Numbered from the stretch's first letter, positions 16,646 to 25,881 are shown. The stretch: DNA of 52,939 bases from Paracoccaceae bacterium (GCA_013214575.1 JABSSD010000190.1:1-52939), one strand, 5' to 3'. The notes: generated from the letters alone by a model not told the origin. Numbers and translations: made by a program.

Positions 16646-18124
16646 ATGCCACAGTACGACTATGACCTTGTCATCATTGGCTCTGGCCCCTCGGGCCGGA
16701 CCGCTGCCATTCAGGCAGGCAAGCTGAAACGCCGGGTGCTGGTGATCGACCGTCAGGACTGGCTTGGCGGTGTTTCGGTGCATACCGGCACGGTGCCCTC
16801 AAAAACCCTGCGCGAAACAGTGCTGAACCTCAGTGGCTGGCGCGAGCGCAGTTTCTATGGCCGCTCGTACCGGGTCAAGGATCAGATCGGCGCTGAAGAC
16901 CTCAAGGCGCGTCTGCATATGACGCTGGATCACGAGGTGGATGTGCTGGAGCACCAGTTCAACCGAAACCATGTGGAGTGGCTGCCGGGACTGGCTAAGT
17001 TTGTTGGCCCCAATGAAGTTGAGGTCGCGACCGAAGCTGGCGACACCAGCCGGGTGACCGGTAAGAATTTCCTGATTGCCACCGGCACCCGCACCTATCG
17101 CCCTGACACGGTGCCATTCAATGGTAAGACCATTGTCGACGGCGATGAATTCCTTGATATGGCCGAGATCCCCCGCTCGCTGATCGTGGTCGGCGCCGGT
17201 GTGATCGGGGTGGAATATGCCACCATGTTCTCGACCCTGGATGTGCGCGTCACCCTGATTGAACCCCGCGACACTTTCCTCGACTTTATCGACAGCACCT
17301 TGATTCAGGAATTCACCCATCAGATCCGTGAAAATGGCGTCGACCTGCGCCTTGGCTCGGCCATCGACAAGGTCGAGGATGCCGGTAGTCATGTGGAGGT
17401 GACTCTGGACAACGGCCGCCATGTACGCGGTGAAATGCTGCTGTTCGCCGCTGGCCGTTTGGGCAATACCCAAGGCCTGAACCTCAAGGCGGTGGGGCTG
17501 GAAACCGATCATCGCGGACGGTTGAGCGTCGATCGCAAGACCTATCAGACCAAGGTGCCGCATATCTATGCCACCGGCGATGTGATCGGCCACCCGTCGC
17601 TGGCCTCGACCTCATTGCAGCAGGGCCGCGTTGCCGCCTGTCATGCGCTGGACACCCCGACCCTGCCAGAAAGCCCCTGGTACCCCTATGGCATCTACTC
17701 GGTGCCGGAAATGTCCACCTGTGGCATGTCCGAGGAAGAGCTGCAGGAGCGCGGCATCCCCTATGAGGTCGGCGTGGCACGGTTCCGCGAGACCTCACGC
17801 GGGCATATCATGGGGCTGGAACACGGCATGCTGAAGATGCTGATCAGCCTGAAGACCCGCCGGGTTTTGGGGGTGCAGATCGTCGGTGAAGGCGCCACCG
17901 AGCTGATCCACATTGGTCAGGCGGTGATGAACCTGCAGGGCACGGTGGACTACTTTGTGCAGAACACCTTCAACTACCCAACCCTGGCCGAGGCCTACAA
18001 AGTCGCCGGTCTGGACGCCTTTAACCGGATGCCGATCCCAGAGCAGTTCAAGGTCGCAAAAGCGCCCAAGGCGGCGAACAAACCTGCGGCAGAATCCGCC
18101 AAGGCCGACCAGGGCGCCAGCTAA
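16646..18124 (+). CDS. sthA: Soluble pyridine nucleotide transhydrogenase (Si-specific)
   Basis: 492 residues with the flavoprotein disulfide-reductase fold: FAD motif GSGPSG (12-17), a second Rossmann motif VVGAGVIGVEYA, and a C-terminal dimerisation domain. Where disulfide reductases have GGTCxxxGCxPSK, this protein has GGVSVHTGTVPSK, so both redox cysteines are replaced (S44, T49). This marks it as a transhydrogenase and not a lipoamide or glutathione reductase. It moves hydride between NADPH and NAD+. The C-terminal ~30 residues are a lysine/alanine-rich tail. It lies between fghA and the overlapping DUF188 gene. Confidence 0.92.
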   Translation: MPQYDYDLVIIGSGPSGRTAAIQAGKLKRRVLVIDRQDWLGGVSVHTGTVPSKTLRETVLNLSGWRERSFYGRSYRVKDQIGAEDLKARLHMTLDHEVDVLEHQFNRNHVEWLPGLAKFVGPNEVEVATEAGDTSRVTGKNFLIATGTRTYRPDTVPFNGKTIVDGDEFLDMAEIPRSLIVVGAGVIGVEYATMFSTLDVRVTLIEPRDTFLDFIDSTLIQEFTHQIRENGVDLRLGSAIDKVEDAGSHVEVTLDNGRHVRGEMLLFAAGRLGNTQGLNLKAVGLETDHRGRLSVDRKTYQTKVPHIYATGDVIGHPSLASTSLQQGRVAACHALDTPTLPESPWYPYGIYSVPEMSTCGMSEEELQERGIPYEVGVARFRETSRGHIMGLEHGMLKMLISLKTRRVLGVQIVGEGATELIHIGQAVMNLQGTVDYFVQNTFNYPTLAEAYKVAGLDAFNRMPIPEQFKVAKAPKAANKPAAESAKADQGAS

Positions 18125-18579
18125 TGGCGCTGTATATCGATGCTGATGCCTGCCCGGTCAAGGACGAGGCCGAGCGGGTCACCAGCCGCCATAAGCTAAA
18201 GATGTATGTGGTTTCAAACGGTGGATTGCGCCCCTCGCGCAATCCATACGTGGAAAACATCATCGTCGATGCCGGCGCCGATGTGGCTGACATGTGGATC
18301 GCCGATCGCTGTGGCAAAGGCGATGTGGTGGTGACCGGTGATATTCCGCTGGCCGCCAAATGCATCGCAACCGGTGCCCGCGTGCTGCGCCACAACGGCG
18401 AGGCCTTCTCAGAGGCCAATATCGGCCAGCAACTGGCGATGCGCGATTTGATGGCCGACCTGCGCGCCGCCAACCCATTGGGGGCCGGTGGCAGCGGCAA
18501 AGGGTTCACCAAGGCCGACCGCTCGCGGTTTCTGGAGGCGCTGGAGCGGGAGATTAGGGCGGCTGCACGGCAGGTTTAA
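18124..18579 (+). CDS. YaiI/YqxD family protein (DUF188)
   Basis: 151 residues, full family length. Characteristic blocks are YIDADACPVKDEAERV at the N-terminus, VSNG, VTGDIPLAAKC (about 77-87) and GSGKGFTKADRSRF near the C-terminus. The acidic N-terminal motif and overall pattern suggest a PIN-like nuclease fold, but the family has no established role that I know of. Its ATG overlaps the sthA stop by one base (TAATG), so it is the third gene of the fghA-sthA operon. Confidence 0.9.
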   Translation: MALYIDADACPVKDEAERVTSRHKLKMYVVSNGGLRPSRNPYVENIIVDAGADVADMWIADRCGKGDVVVTGDIPLAAKCIATGARVLRHNGEAFSEANIGQQLAMRDLMADLRAANPLGAGGSGKGFTKADRSRFLEALEREIRAAARQV

Positions 18580-18608
18580 CCAACTTCAATTGGCACGATT
18601 ACCAAACC

Positions 18609-18902
18609 CTATACAGGGACAAACTCAATCCAGCCAAAACGACCCGAAGCCGCAAGAAATGCAGGAAACACAGCTATGGCCGCAAGCCAGTGGACAAAAG
18701 CCCTGAGACGTTTTCCCTGAACTGGAAACCAGCGAAATTTACGCAGCCATCCAATCACAATATCCATAATCATCAGAACAAAGATGAAATGCCGCACAAA
18801 AACATACAGGAACAGTACGATTAACGCGATTGACACAAAACTGTTCTGCGGTAGGAGCTGCCACGTCGCATTGTTGGCATGTGCCGACAAATTGGTTTCC
18901 AA
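18609..18902 (-). CDS. Small membrane protein of unknown function
   Basis: About 97 residues, with a TTG start at 18902 seven bases after AGGAG; another TTG two codons upstream sits too close to that site. Two or three hydrophobic segments are visible (SIALIVLFLYVFVRHFIFVLMI, shown here only as residues ~26-47, and HWLAAIAVFPAFLAASG near the end), separated by a basic loop. The region is AT-richer than its neighbours. I do not recognise the family. It converges on the DUF188 gene with a 29-bp gap. Confidence 0.6.
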   Translation of the reverse strand: METNLSAHANNATWQLLPQNSFVSIALIVLFLYVFVRHFIFVLMIMDIVIGWLRKFRWFPVQGKRLRAFVHWLAAIAVFPAFLAASGRFGWIEFVPV

Positions 18903-19095
18903 ATTCAATCTCCTGAAAATTTATTATCAATAAAACATCACCAGTTATCCACCTCAGTACTTGCCGATAACTGTAAGCTCCATATCAATTGCCCCTCCCC
19001 CCAAAATCAACAACCTTTCCAAATCTCTTTCACAGCCCATTGCCACGCCTCCGGCTTTGCGCCACTGATCACGCAATCACCACGCGAGGTCCGAC
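18903..19095. other. AT-rich divergent spacer before the DMT transporter gene
   Basis: The 193-bp spacer is notably AT-rich near 18910-18960 and must hold promoters for the small membrane protein and the DMT transporter. I see no clear operator, hairpin or repeat. Confidence 0.4.
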
Positions 19096-20058
19096 ATGAG
19101 CGCACAGGCTAAGGTCAATATCTGGGGCATTCTGGCCGCTCTGGGGGCGGGTATTGCCTTCTCCATCATCGACACCATCGCCAAATTCCTCTCTGGTGAC
19201 TACCCGCTGCACGAATTGGTGCTGGTCCGCTCGATCATAGCACTGATCGTGCTGCTGGCAGTCATTATGCCGCTTGAGGGCGGCTATCACCTGCTGCGCA
19301 CCCATCAGCCCCGCCTGCATGTCCTGCGCTGTCTGGCGGTGCTGTTTGCCAATCTCTGTTTCTTCACCGGGCTGGCGCTGATGCCGCTGGCCGAGGCGGT
19401 GGCGATTGCCTTTGCCACACCGCTGATTGTCACCGCCCTGTCGGTGCTTTTCCTGAAAGAGAAAGTTGGGATTTGGCGCTGGGGAGCGGTGGCGATAGGG
19501 TTTCTGGGCGTGCTGGTGATCATGCGCCCAGGCTCTGGCGCCTTTCAGCCCACCGCGATCCTGCCGTTTCTGGGCGCCTGTGGCTATGCCACCCTGCATG
19601 TGCTGACCCGACGCGCCGGCGGCACCGAGGCCGGCTCAACCCTGGCGTTCTATCCGATGTTCGGCTTTCTGCTGGTCAGCGCGGTTGTGGGCCTGACACT
19701 GGGCGATGGGCGGTTTTCTGACGGCAGCAACCCGGGCATTGATTTTATCCTGCGCGCCTGGACTTGGCCCCCACCACAAGACTGGCCGCTGTTTATCGGC
19801 CTGGGCGTTGCCGCGTCGTTTGGCGGCTATCTGGTGGGTCAGGCTTACCGGCTGTGCGAGGCAGGGCTGGTGGCGCCGTTTGAATATATTGCGATGCCAA
19901 TGGCGGTGCTCTGGGGGGTCATGGTGTTCAATGAGTGGCCAGAACCGCAAGTTTGGCTGGGCAGTGGCTTGATCATTGGCTCGGGACTTGTTTCAGTCTG
20001 GCGTGAGACCCGGCACCATCTCCCGCCCAGCCGCCCCCGGCCCCGCGCCAACGGATAG
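19096..20058 (+). CDS. DMT superfamily (EamA) transporter
   Basis: 320 residues with about ten membrane helices arranged as two EamA repeats. The first repeat ends near FLKEKVGIWRWGAVAIGFLGV and the second near VFNEWPEPQVWLGSGLIIGSG, both showing the family's E-x-x-x-x-x-W-x-G pattern. Such proteins usually export amino acids, purines or other metabolites; substrate unknown. The HAD gene starts 14 bp downstream and the ornithine-cyclodeaminase-like gene overlaps that, so this begins a three-gene operon. Confidence 0.9.
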   Translation: MSAQAKVNIWGILAALGAGIAFSIIDTIAKFLSGDYPLHELVLVRSIIALIVLLAVIMPLEGGYHLLRTHQPRLHVLRCLAVLFANLCFFTGLALMPLAEAVAIAFATPLIVTALSVLFLKEKVGIWRWGAVAIGFLGVLVIMRPGSGAFQPTAILPFLGACGYATLHVLTRRAGGTEAGSTLAFYPMFGFLLVSAVVGLTLGDGRFSDGSNPGIDFILRAWTWPPPQDWPLFIGLGVAASFGGYLVGQAYRLCEAGLVAPFEYIAMPMAVLWGVMVFNEWPEPQVWLGSGLIIGSGLVSVWRETRHHLPPSRPRPRANG

Positions 20059-20072
20059 AAAAGGATATTTTC

Positions 20073-20693
20073 ATGGCCATTCAAGCAGTGATATTTGACA
20101 TCGGCAATGTGCTGATAGAATGGCACCCTGAACGGTTCTATGACGCCAAGATCGGCCCGGACCGCCGCCGCGCATTGTTTGCCGAGGTAGATCTGCATGG
20201 CATGAACCTGAATGTTGATCGCGGCCACGATTGGCGCAACTCTGTCTACGAACTGGCCGAAAAACACCCTGAATGGCAGGATGAAATTCGCCTGTGGCAC
20301 GACAGTTGGCTGCAAATGGCCGCACCAGAAATCCCCCACTCCACCCGGCTGCTCAGGGCACTCAAAGCCAATGGCACCCCAGTCTTTGCGCTCAGCAACT
20401 TTGGCATTGGGACCTTTGAACTGGCCTGCAAGTCCTACCCTGTGCTGACTGAATTCGACCGCAGCTATGTCTCGGGCTACATGCAGGTGATCAAACCCGA
20501 TGCCGAGATCTATGCCCGGGTTGAGGCCGACTGTGGCCACCAACCCGCCCACCTATTGTTCGCCGATGACCGGCCAGAAAACATCGAAGCCGCCGCTGTT
20601 CGTGGTTGGCAAACCCATCTCTTCACCTCACCTAAGGACTGGGCCAAACGGCTTGTCTCCGAGGCACTACTGACCAGGGAACAGGCCATATGA
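20073..20693 (+). CDS. HAD-superfamily hydrolase
   Basis: 206 residues. The nucleophile D9 sits in FDIGNVLIEW, the D-x-G-N variant typical of YihX-like sugar phosphatases and haloacid dehalogenase relatives. Motif II is ALSNFG, the motif III lysine is in VIKPDAEIY (about K144), and motif IV is FADDRPEN. A helical cap domain lies between motifs I and II. Probably a small-molecule phosphatase; substrate unknown. Its stop overlaps the next start (ATGA). Confidence 0.9.
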   Translation: MAIQAVIFDIGNVLIEWHPERFYDAKIGPDRRRALFAEVDLHGMNLNVDRGHDWRNSVYELAEKHPEWQDEIRLWHDSWLQMAAPEIPHSTRLLRALKANGTPVFALSNFGIGTFELACKSYPVLTEFDRSYVSGYMQVIKPDAEIYARVEADCGHQPAHLLFADDRPENIEAAAVRGWQTHLFTSPKDWAKRLVSEALLTREQAI

Positions 20694-21613
20694 GTATTCC
20701 TATCATTGGATTCGACGAGGGCAATGCGCTGCTGGATTGGCTCGGTTTCACCCAGGCGCTGGCCCGCGGCCATGATTTGCCCAAGGCCGAAATCGGCGAT
20801 ACCCTTCTGTACCGCGCCTCTGATACGCTGCTGTCGCGCTCCGCCTGGATCGATGGGCTGGGGCTGGCGGTCAAAACTGCCACGATCTTTCCCGGCAATC
20901 CAAAAGCGGGCAAGCCGATGGTCAACGGATCCGTCAGCCTGTATGCGGACAGTGACGGCCAGCTTGAGGCGCTGGTGGATTTCCATTTGGTGACCAAGTG
21001 GAAGACTGCCGGCGACAGCCTGCTGGGGGCCTTGCGACTGGCCAACCCGGATGCGGCCGAGGTGCTGGTTGTCGGCGCCGGAACGGTTGGCGGCTCGCTG
21101 ATCGACGCCTTCTCGGCCGGCTTCCCCAAGGCACAAATCCGGGTCTGGAACCGCACCCTGCCCAAGGCCGCCGATCTGGTGGCCAGCCGCCCCGGCACCC
21201 AGGTTGCGCCGGATCTGGAGACCGCGGTGCGCGCTGCCGATATCATCGTCACCGCCACCATGTCATCAACTCCGGTGATCAAGGGCGACTGGTTGCGCCC
21301 CGGCCAGCACCTGAATTTGATCGGCGCCTATCGACCGGATATGCGAGAAGCGGATGACACCGCCCTGACCCGCTCGCAGATTTACACCGACAGCTGCAAC
21401 ACAACTCTGGATCATATCGGAGAGTTCATGATCCCGCTGGCAGCAGGGGTGATCCAGCGCCGCGATGTGCTGGCGGATTTCTATCAGCTGGATCGCTTTG
21501 CCACCTATGATCCAAGCCAGATCACCCTGTTCAAAAACGGCGGTGGCGCACATCTGGATCTGATCACCAGCCATCACATTCTGCAAAAATGGCAGGCCAG
21601 CGCCCGAGGCTGA
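20690..21613 (+). CDS. Ornithine cyclodeaminase / mu-crystallin family protein
   Basis: 307 residues. K62 in LAVKTATIFPGNP is the conserved substrate-binding lysine and VVGAGTVGGSL (127-137) is the NAD(P) Rossmann loop. The family includes ornithine cyclodeaminase, alanine dehydrogenase and ketimine reductases; many members labelled ornithine cyclodeaminase act on other imino acids. It overlaps the HAD gene and lies 3' of a DMT exporter, suggesting amino-acid metabolism. It is followed by the reverse repeat composite at 21635-21812. Confidence 0.88.
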   Translation: MSIPIIGFDEGNALLDWLGFTQALARGHDLPKAEIGDTLLYRASDTLLSRSAWIDGLGLAVKTATIFPGNPKAGKPMVNGSVSLYADSDGQLEALVDFHLVTKWKTAGDSLLGALRLANPDAAEVLVVGAGTVGGSLIDAFSAGFPKAQIRVWNRTLPKAADLVASRPGTQVAPDLETAVRAADIIVTATMSSTPVIKGDWLRPGQHLNLIGAYRPDMREADDTALTRSQIYTDSCNTTLDHIGEFMIPLAAGVIQRRDVLADFYQLDRFATYDPSQITLFKNGGGAHLDLITSHHILQKWQASARG

Positions 21614-21928
21614 CCTCAGGGATCTCGCCCCGGTCGCTCTCCCGCCCGTCGTCGGGCCTCTATAAATGGACGCCCTGCTCCCGTTGGGCCCGGCGCCACG
21701 CAAAAGCGTGGCGCACCCGCTCTCTACATCCCGTTCGGCCTCAATATATTTCTCGTTGTCGATAAATACCTTGGGGTCCGGGGCCAGCCCCGGAAACGCC
21801 GCATCGCGGCGCCATGCCCAAGCCGCAGGGGTCATTGGCAAAGCCAATGAGCCGAGTGGGCGCGGGAGCATTTCGGCCACGCAGCAAATCATTGCTCTGA
21901 ATTCCAAACGGCCCCTAGGGTCAGGACT
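21614..21928 (-). repeat. Composite intergenic repeat (A then B), copy 2, plus an extra hairpin block
   Basis: The spacer between two convergent genes is filled by the composite on the minus strand. Reading that strand there is GGCGCCGCGATGCGGCG, CCGGGG-CTGG-CCCCGG, repeat A (about 21741-21775), a 24-bp spacer, then repeat B (21635-21716) with GCGCCACGC-TTTT-GCGTGGCGC, CGGGCCCAACGG and GACGACGGGCGGGAG. On the plus strand 21813-21870 adds a GGTCATTGGC-AAA-GCCAATGAGCC hairpin ending in GGGCGCGGGAGC, like a diverged B half. No credible gene lies inside. Confidence 0.8.
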
Positions 21929-23179
21929 CTAGGCCGTTGCCGCAGGCAACGCCTTCTCCCTTGGGGTCTCCCGAATGGGCAGATGCACCACCGCACTGAA
22001 GGCGCCGATGCCAACACCTATCCACCAGACCAGAGTGTAATCACCGTACATATCATACATCCGCCCCCCCAGCCAAACCCCAAGGAAGCTGCCCAGTTGG
22101 TGGCTAAAGAAAACGATGCCATACAGCGTGCCCATATAGCGCAGACCATAAAGATGCGCGACCAGACCCGAGGTCAGCGGTACGGTTGCCAACCACATCG
22201 ACCCCATCACCACCGAAAACACAATCACCGACATCGGGGTTATCGGCAGCATGATGAACAGCGCCGCAGCAATGGTCCGGCCGGTATAAATCCCTGCCAG
22301 CAGGTACTTTTTCGAATAGCGGTTACCCGCCCAGCCTGCCAGCAGCGTGCCGCCAACATTGGCCGCACCAATCAGCGCGATCGCCACAGCTCCCAGCGAC
22401 GAGGTTGTGGTGATCCCCAGACTGTACAGCGCCCCGCCGGGAAGGATCGGACCGCACATCTCGGTGATAAAGGCCGGAAAATGCGCGGTGACAAAGGCCA
22501 GCTGATAGCCGCAGCTGAAGAAGCCCAGGAAAATCATTGTAAAAGACGGATCCTTGAAGGCCTTGGTCAGGATCTGGCCCATACTCTCTTCCAGCTCGAG
22601 TTTTGTGGCGGTGACGGGGGACCGCATCAGCGGCAGGGTCAGGATCAGCGCCAGAACAACCGCCGCAAAGATCATGAACACCTGCTGCCAGCTGATGAAA
22701 CTCAGCATCCATTGGGCCGTTGGAGCGCCAAAGATCTGACCGCCGGATCCGGCGGCAGTGACAATGGCCAGCGACATCGAGCGGTTGGCATCCGTGCTGG
22801 CCCGTCCGACCACGGCCAGAATAACGCCAAAGCCGGTGCCCGCGATGCCAAAACCCACCAGCCATTCATAGGCCTGCATTTCAAACGCGCTGCTGGATCC
22901 CGCACTGAGCACCAGGCCAGCCGCATAGATCAGCGCCCCCAGCACAATTGCTTTGCGGTCGCCGACCTTCTCGGCCAGAGCGCCAAACAGCGGCTGACCA
23001 ATGCCCCAGGCCAGATTCTGGATCGCAATGGCCAGCGAAAACTCACTGCGCGCCCAGTTGAATTCCTCGGCAATCGGGATCTGGAACACACCAAAGGAGG
23101 CCCGCACCGCAAAGCTGACCATGATGATCACACATCCGACAATCAGAACCGGTGTGAAAAGGGATGGCTGCCGCGGCAT
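21929..23179 (-). CDS. MFS transporter
   Basis: 416 residues from the ATG at 23179, which has AGGAGA seven bases upstream; the ATG at 23200 is rejected on that ground. Twelve hydrophobic segments with the family's loop 2-3 motif GALAEKVGDRKAIV (about 64-77). The start VGCVIIMVSFAVRASFGVF resembles carboxylate/monocarboxylate-type MFS members. Substrate unknown. It is divergent from zapE over a short spacer with an ACATCA/TGATGT dyad that may be its operator. Confidence 0.9.
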   Translation of the reverse strand: MPRQPSLFTPVLIVGCVIIMVSFAVRASFGVFQIPIAEEFNWARSEFSLAIAIQNLAWGIGQPLFGALAEKVGDRKAIVLGALIYAAGLVLSAGSSSAFEMQAYEWLVGFGIAGTGFGVILAVVGRASTDANRSMSLAIVTAAGSGGQIFGAPTAQWMLSFISWQQVFMIFAAVVLALILTLPLMRSPVTATKLELEESMGQILTKAFKDPSFTMIFLGFFSCGYQLAFVTAHFPAFITEMCGPILPGGALYSLGITTTSSLGAVAIALIGAANVGGTLLAGWAGNRYSKKYLLAGIYTGRTIAAALFIMLPITPMSVIVFSVVMGSMWLATVPLTSGLVAHLYGLRYMGTLYGIVFFSHQLGSFLGVWLGGRMYDMYGDYTLVWWIGVGIGAFSAVVHLPIRETPREKALPAATA

Positions 23180-23255
23180 AAGTGATCTCCTGATATGCAT
23201 CCCGAGACCTTACCGGCAACAAATCCAACGCTCAAATCAGGATTTTTGTGACGTT

Positions 23256-23274
23256 ACATCAGAATATTTGATGT
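23256..23274. promoter_or_regulatory. Candidate operator in the MFS/zapE divergent promoter
   Basis: ACATCA (23256-23261) and TGATGT (23269-23274) form an inverted repeat around the AT-rich spacer GAATATT. It lies 77 bp upstream of the MFS start and 65 bp upstream of zapE. No regulator gene is adjacent, so the protein that might bind is unknown. Confidence 0.4.
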
Positions 23275-23338
23275 GAGCCGCGATGCGGCGGAGACTGCGG
23301 TGCTTTTCAACCTTTCCGAGCCGGGTTATGGCTGGCAC

Positions 23339-24409
23339 ATGAGCAATTTAACCACTGTATACCGCGACAAGATCGCCAAGGGTGAGTTGCAGCCGGATCC
23401 GGCGCAACAGGCCGTGCTGCCGCTGTTCGACCGGATCAGCACCGGCCTGCGCGCCGCCCCCGTAAGACGGGGCTTGTTTCGCAAAAAGCGACCACCTGCC
23501 CCCAGGGGCCTGTATCTTTGGGGCGGGGTTGGCCGCGGCAAGTCCATGTTGATGGATCTGTTTGTCGACAGCCTGGATGACATCCCGGTGCGCCGGGTGC
23601 ATTTCCACGCCTTCATGCAGGAAATCCATGCCGCGATGCATCAGGCGCGCAAGGACCAGGTCGAGGACGCTCTGGCACCGGTTGCGGCAGGGATTGCCGC
23701 CTCTGTGCGGCTGCTGGCCTTTGACGAAATGCAGATCAGCGATATCACCGATGCGATGATCGTCGGGCGGCTGTTTGAGGCGCTGTTTGAGGCCGGGGTG
23801 GTGGTAGTCACCACCTCCAACCGGATGCCGGATGATCTGTACAAGGACGGGCTGAACCGACAGCTGTTCCTGCCGTTCATTGATCTCATCAAGACCAGGA
23901 TGGAGCCCTGGGAAATGGTCAGTCCCACCGATCACCGGCAGAACCGGTTGCAGGGTTCACAGGTATATTTCACGCCCAACGGGCCACAGGCCTCCTCTGC
24001 GATTCAGGCAATCTGGCAGGATCTTGCCGGCGGCACTGCGCGGCCGCTTGCTTTGCAGGTCAAAGGCCGAGAGGTCGTGCTGCCAGGTTTTCGCAATGGG
24101 GTAGCCCGGGCGAGTTTCTATGACCTCTGTGGCAAGATGCTGGGACCCGGAGACTATCTGGCCATCGCAGCTGAGGTGAAGGTGTTGATACTGGAAGACA
24201 TCCCCAGCCTGTCGCGCAGTAACTTCAACGAGGCCAAACGGTTTGTGACTCTGATCGACGCGCTGTACGAGGCGCAGGTGCGGCTGATCTGTTCGGCGGC
24301 GGCGCAACCGGAGATGCTCTATCTGGAGGGCGAAGGCACCTTTGAATTTGCCCGCACCGCCAGCCGGTTGCGCGAGATGCAAGGTGAGGACTGGGGCCAG
24401 TCGGGTTAG
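23339..24409 (+). CDS. zapE: Cell division ATPase of the ZapE/AFG1 family
   Basis: 356 residues from ATG 23339; the frame open from 23273 would start within the dyad. AAA+ type P-loop GGVGRGKSM (62-70), Walker B in LLAFDEMQISD, and the YLWGGVGRGKSMLMD and SNRMPDDLYKDGLNRQLFLPFI blocks (quoted as landmarks of the family) are all present. ZapE acts at the constricting Z ring in E. coli; mitochondrial AFG1 relatives aid turnover of respiratory subunits. Often next to mdh in related genomes, not so here. Its 3' end meets repeat A and GC hairpins. Confidence 0.92.
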   Translation: MSNLTTVYRDKIAKGELQPDPAQQAVLPLFDRISTGLRAAPVRRGLFRKKRPPAPRGLYLWGGVGRGKSMLMDLFVDSLDDIPVRRVHFHAFMQEIHAAMHQARKDQVEDALAPVAAGIAASVRLLAFDEMQISDITDAMIVGRLFEALFEAGVVVVTTSNRMPDDLYKDGLNRQLFLPFIDLIKTRMEPWEMVSPTDHRQNRLQGSQVYFTPNGPQASSAIQAIWQDLAGGTARPLALQVKGREVVLPGFRNGVARASFYDLCGKMLGPGDYLAIAAEVKVLILEDIPSLSRSNFNEAKRFVTLIDALYEAQVRLICSAAAQPEMLYLEGEGTFEFARTASRLREMQGEDWGQSG

Positions 24410-24573
24410 AACGCGGATGCTGGCCACAGGTTGGATTAGGGGGCGCTGGCCACTGTTTAGATTTGGGGGCTCCGCCCGCAGGTTCGATCAGGGGGCTCCG
24501 CCCCCGGTGCGGCAAGCCGCGCCTCCCCCGAGGTATTTCTGACAAGAAGAAGAGCGGGCGCGCCAGTTGTTTG
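24410..24573 (+). repeat. Repeat A copy preceded by GC hairpins
   Basis: Between convergent zapE and folC there are GGGGGCTCCGCCC units repeated twice, the second forming a perfect GGGGGC-TCC-GCCCCC hairpin near 24491-24505, then GCGGC-AA-GCCGC, then repeat A (CCCGAGGTATTTCTGACAAG followed by AAGAAG, 24527-24552). No repeat B follows. Confidence 0.75.
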
Positions 24574-25848
24574 TCAGCCGTTTTCGCGCAGTATGGCGCC
24601 GGCCAGATAAAGTGAGCCGCAGATCAGAACCCGGGCCTGTGGGTCCTGCTGAACGATAGCTGCCAAAGCCGCAGCGGCGGAGGTTGCGGTGGTGGTTTTC
24701 ATCCCCACTTTTGCAGCGGCGGCGGAGGTGTCTGCGGCGGTCAGGGTATTGACCTCATCCGGGATTGAGATCGCGGTGAGACTATTGGCATGTTTGGCCA
24801 GCGGCGCCATGTAGCCGGTCACGTCCTTGGTATTCAGCATGCCGCAGATCAGATGGGTGGGGCGTTTGGGCAGATTGGCCAGCACATCCGCCAGAGCCAG
24901 GGCGGCGGCGACGTTGTGGCCTCCGTCCAGCCACAGCTCGGCCTCGGGAGCCGATTGCACCAGCGGGCCGGTTTTCAGGCGCTGCATCCGGGCGTGCCAG
25001 GAGACATCTGTCATCGCCGCTTCGCAGGCCGTATCATCCGCGCCGAGATGACGCAGGACAGCCAGAGCCGCGCCGGCGTTCTCGATCTGGTGCGCGCCCA
25101 GCAGGGCCGGCAACGGCAGGTCCAGCAAGCCGCGCTCATCCCGAAACACCAGGCGCCCGTGTTCCTGGGTGACGTGCCAATGCTGGCCCTGGGCGATCAG
25201 CGGTGCGCCAAGCCGGGCCGCGGTGGCCTCGATGACCTCCATCACCTCCGCAGGCTGAGGACCAACAACGCAGGGCACGCCGCGTTTGAGGATGCCTGCT
25301 TTCTCGGTGGCGATCTTGCTCAGGGTATCGCCGAGGAATTGTTCATGGTCGATCGAGATTGGTGTAATCACCGTCAGTTCCGGTGCGGCAATCACATTGG
25401 TGGCGTCCAGCCGACCGCCCAGGCCAACCTCAAGCAAGGTGTAATCCGCCGGGGTGCGGGCAAAGGCCAGCAACCCTGCCACGGTGGTGATCTCAAAATA
25501 GGTGATGGTTTCACCACCGTTCTTTTCATAACACTCGTCCAGAATTTCGGTCAGATGTGTCTCGGTTATCAAGTCACCAGCCAGCCGGATCCGCTCGTGA
25601 AACCGGGCCAGATGCGGCGAGGTATAGGCATGGGCGGACTTGCCCATTCCCTCGATGCCAGCCCGGATCATCGCCTGTGTCGAGCCCTTGCCATTGGTGC
25701 CAGCCAGATGGATGACGGGTGGCAGCCTATCCTGCGGATTGTCCAGCGCCGCCAGCAATCGCCAGACCCGGCCCAGCGTCAGGTCCATCAGTTTGGGGTG
25801 CAGTGCCATCATGCGGATCAGGATGGTATCAGAGGAGGCTTGGGTCAT
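24574..25848 (-). CDS. folC: Dihydrofolate synthase / folylpolyglutamate synthase
   Basis: 424 residues from the ATG at 25848; a TTG three codons earlier is also open. Mur-ligase fold: ATP loop GTNGKGS (50-56), YTSPHLARFHERI with the substrate-binding loop, VGLGGRLDATNV, and a C-terminal domain with WLDGGHN. It joins glutamate to dihydropteroate and extends polyglutamate tails on folates. It sits downstream of accD, as in many Proteobacteria, but an intrinsic-terminator-like hairpin lies between them. Confidence 0.95.
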   Translation of the reverse strand: MTQASSDTILIRMMALHPKLMDLTLGRVWRLLAALDNPQDRLPPVIHLAGTNGKGSTQAMIRAGIEGMGKSAHAYTSPHLARFHERIRLAGDLITETHLTEILDECYEKNGGETITYFEITTVAGLLAFARTPADYTLLEVGLGGRLDATNVIAAPELTVITPISIDHEQFLGDTLSKIATEKAGILKRGVPCVVGPQPAEVMEVIEATAARLGAPLIAQGQHWHVTQEHGRLVFRDERGLLDLPLPALLGAHQIENAGAALAVLRHLGADDTACEAAMTDVSWHARMQRLKTGPLVQSAPEAELWLDGGHNVAAALALADVLANLPKRPTHLICGMLNTKDVTGYMAPLAKHANSLTAISIPDEVNTLTAADTSAAAAKVGMKTTTATSAAAALAAIVQQDPQARVLICGSLYLAGAILRENG

Positions 25849-25881
25849 TGGAGGCAATTCCCTGTGACAGGTCGCTTACGG

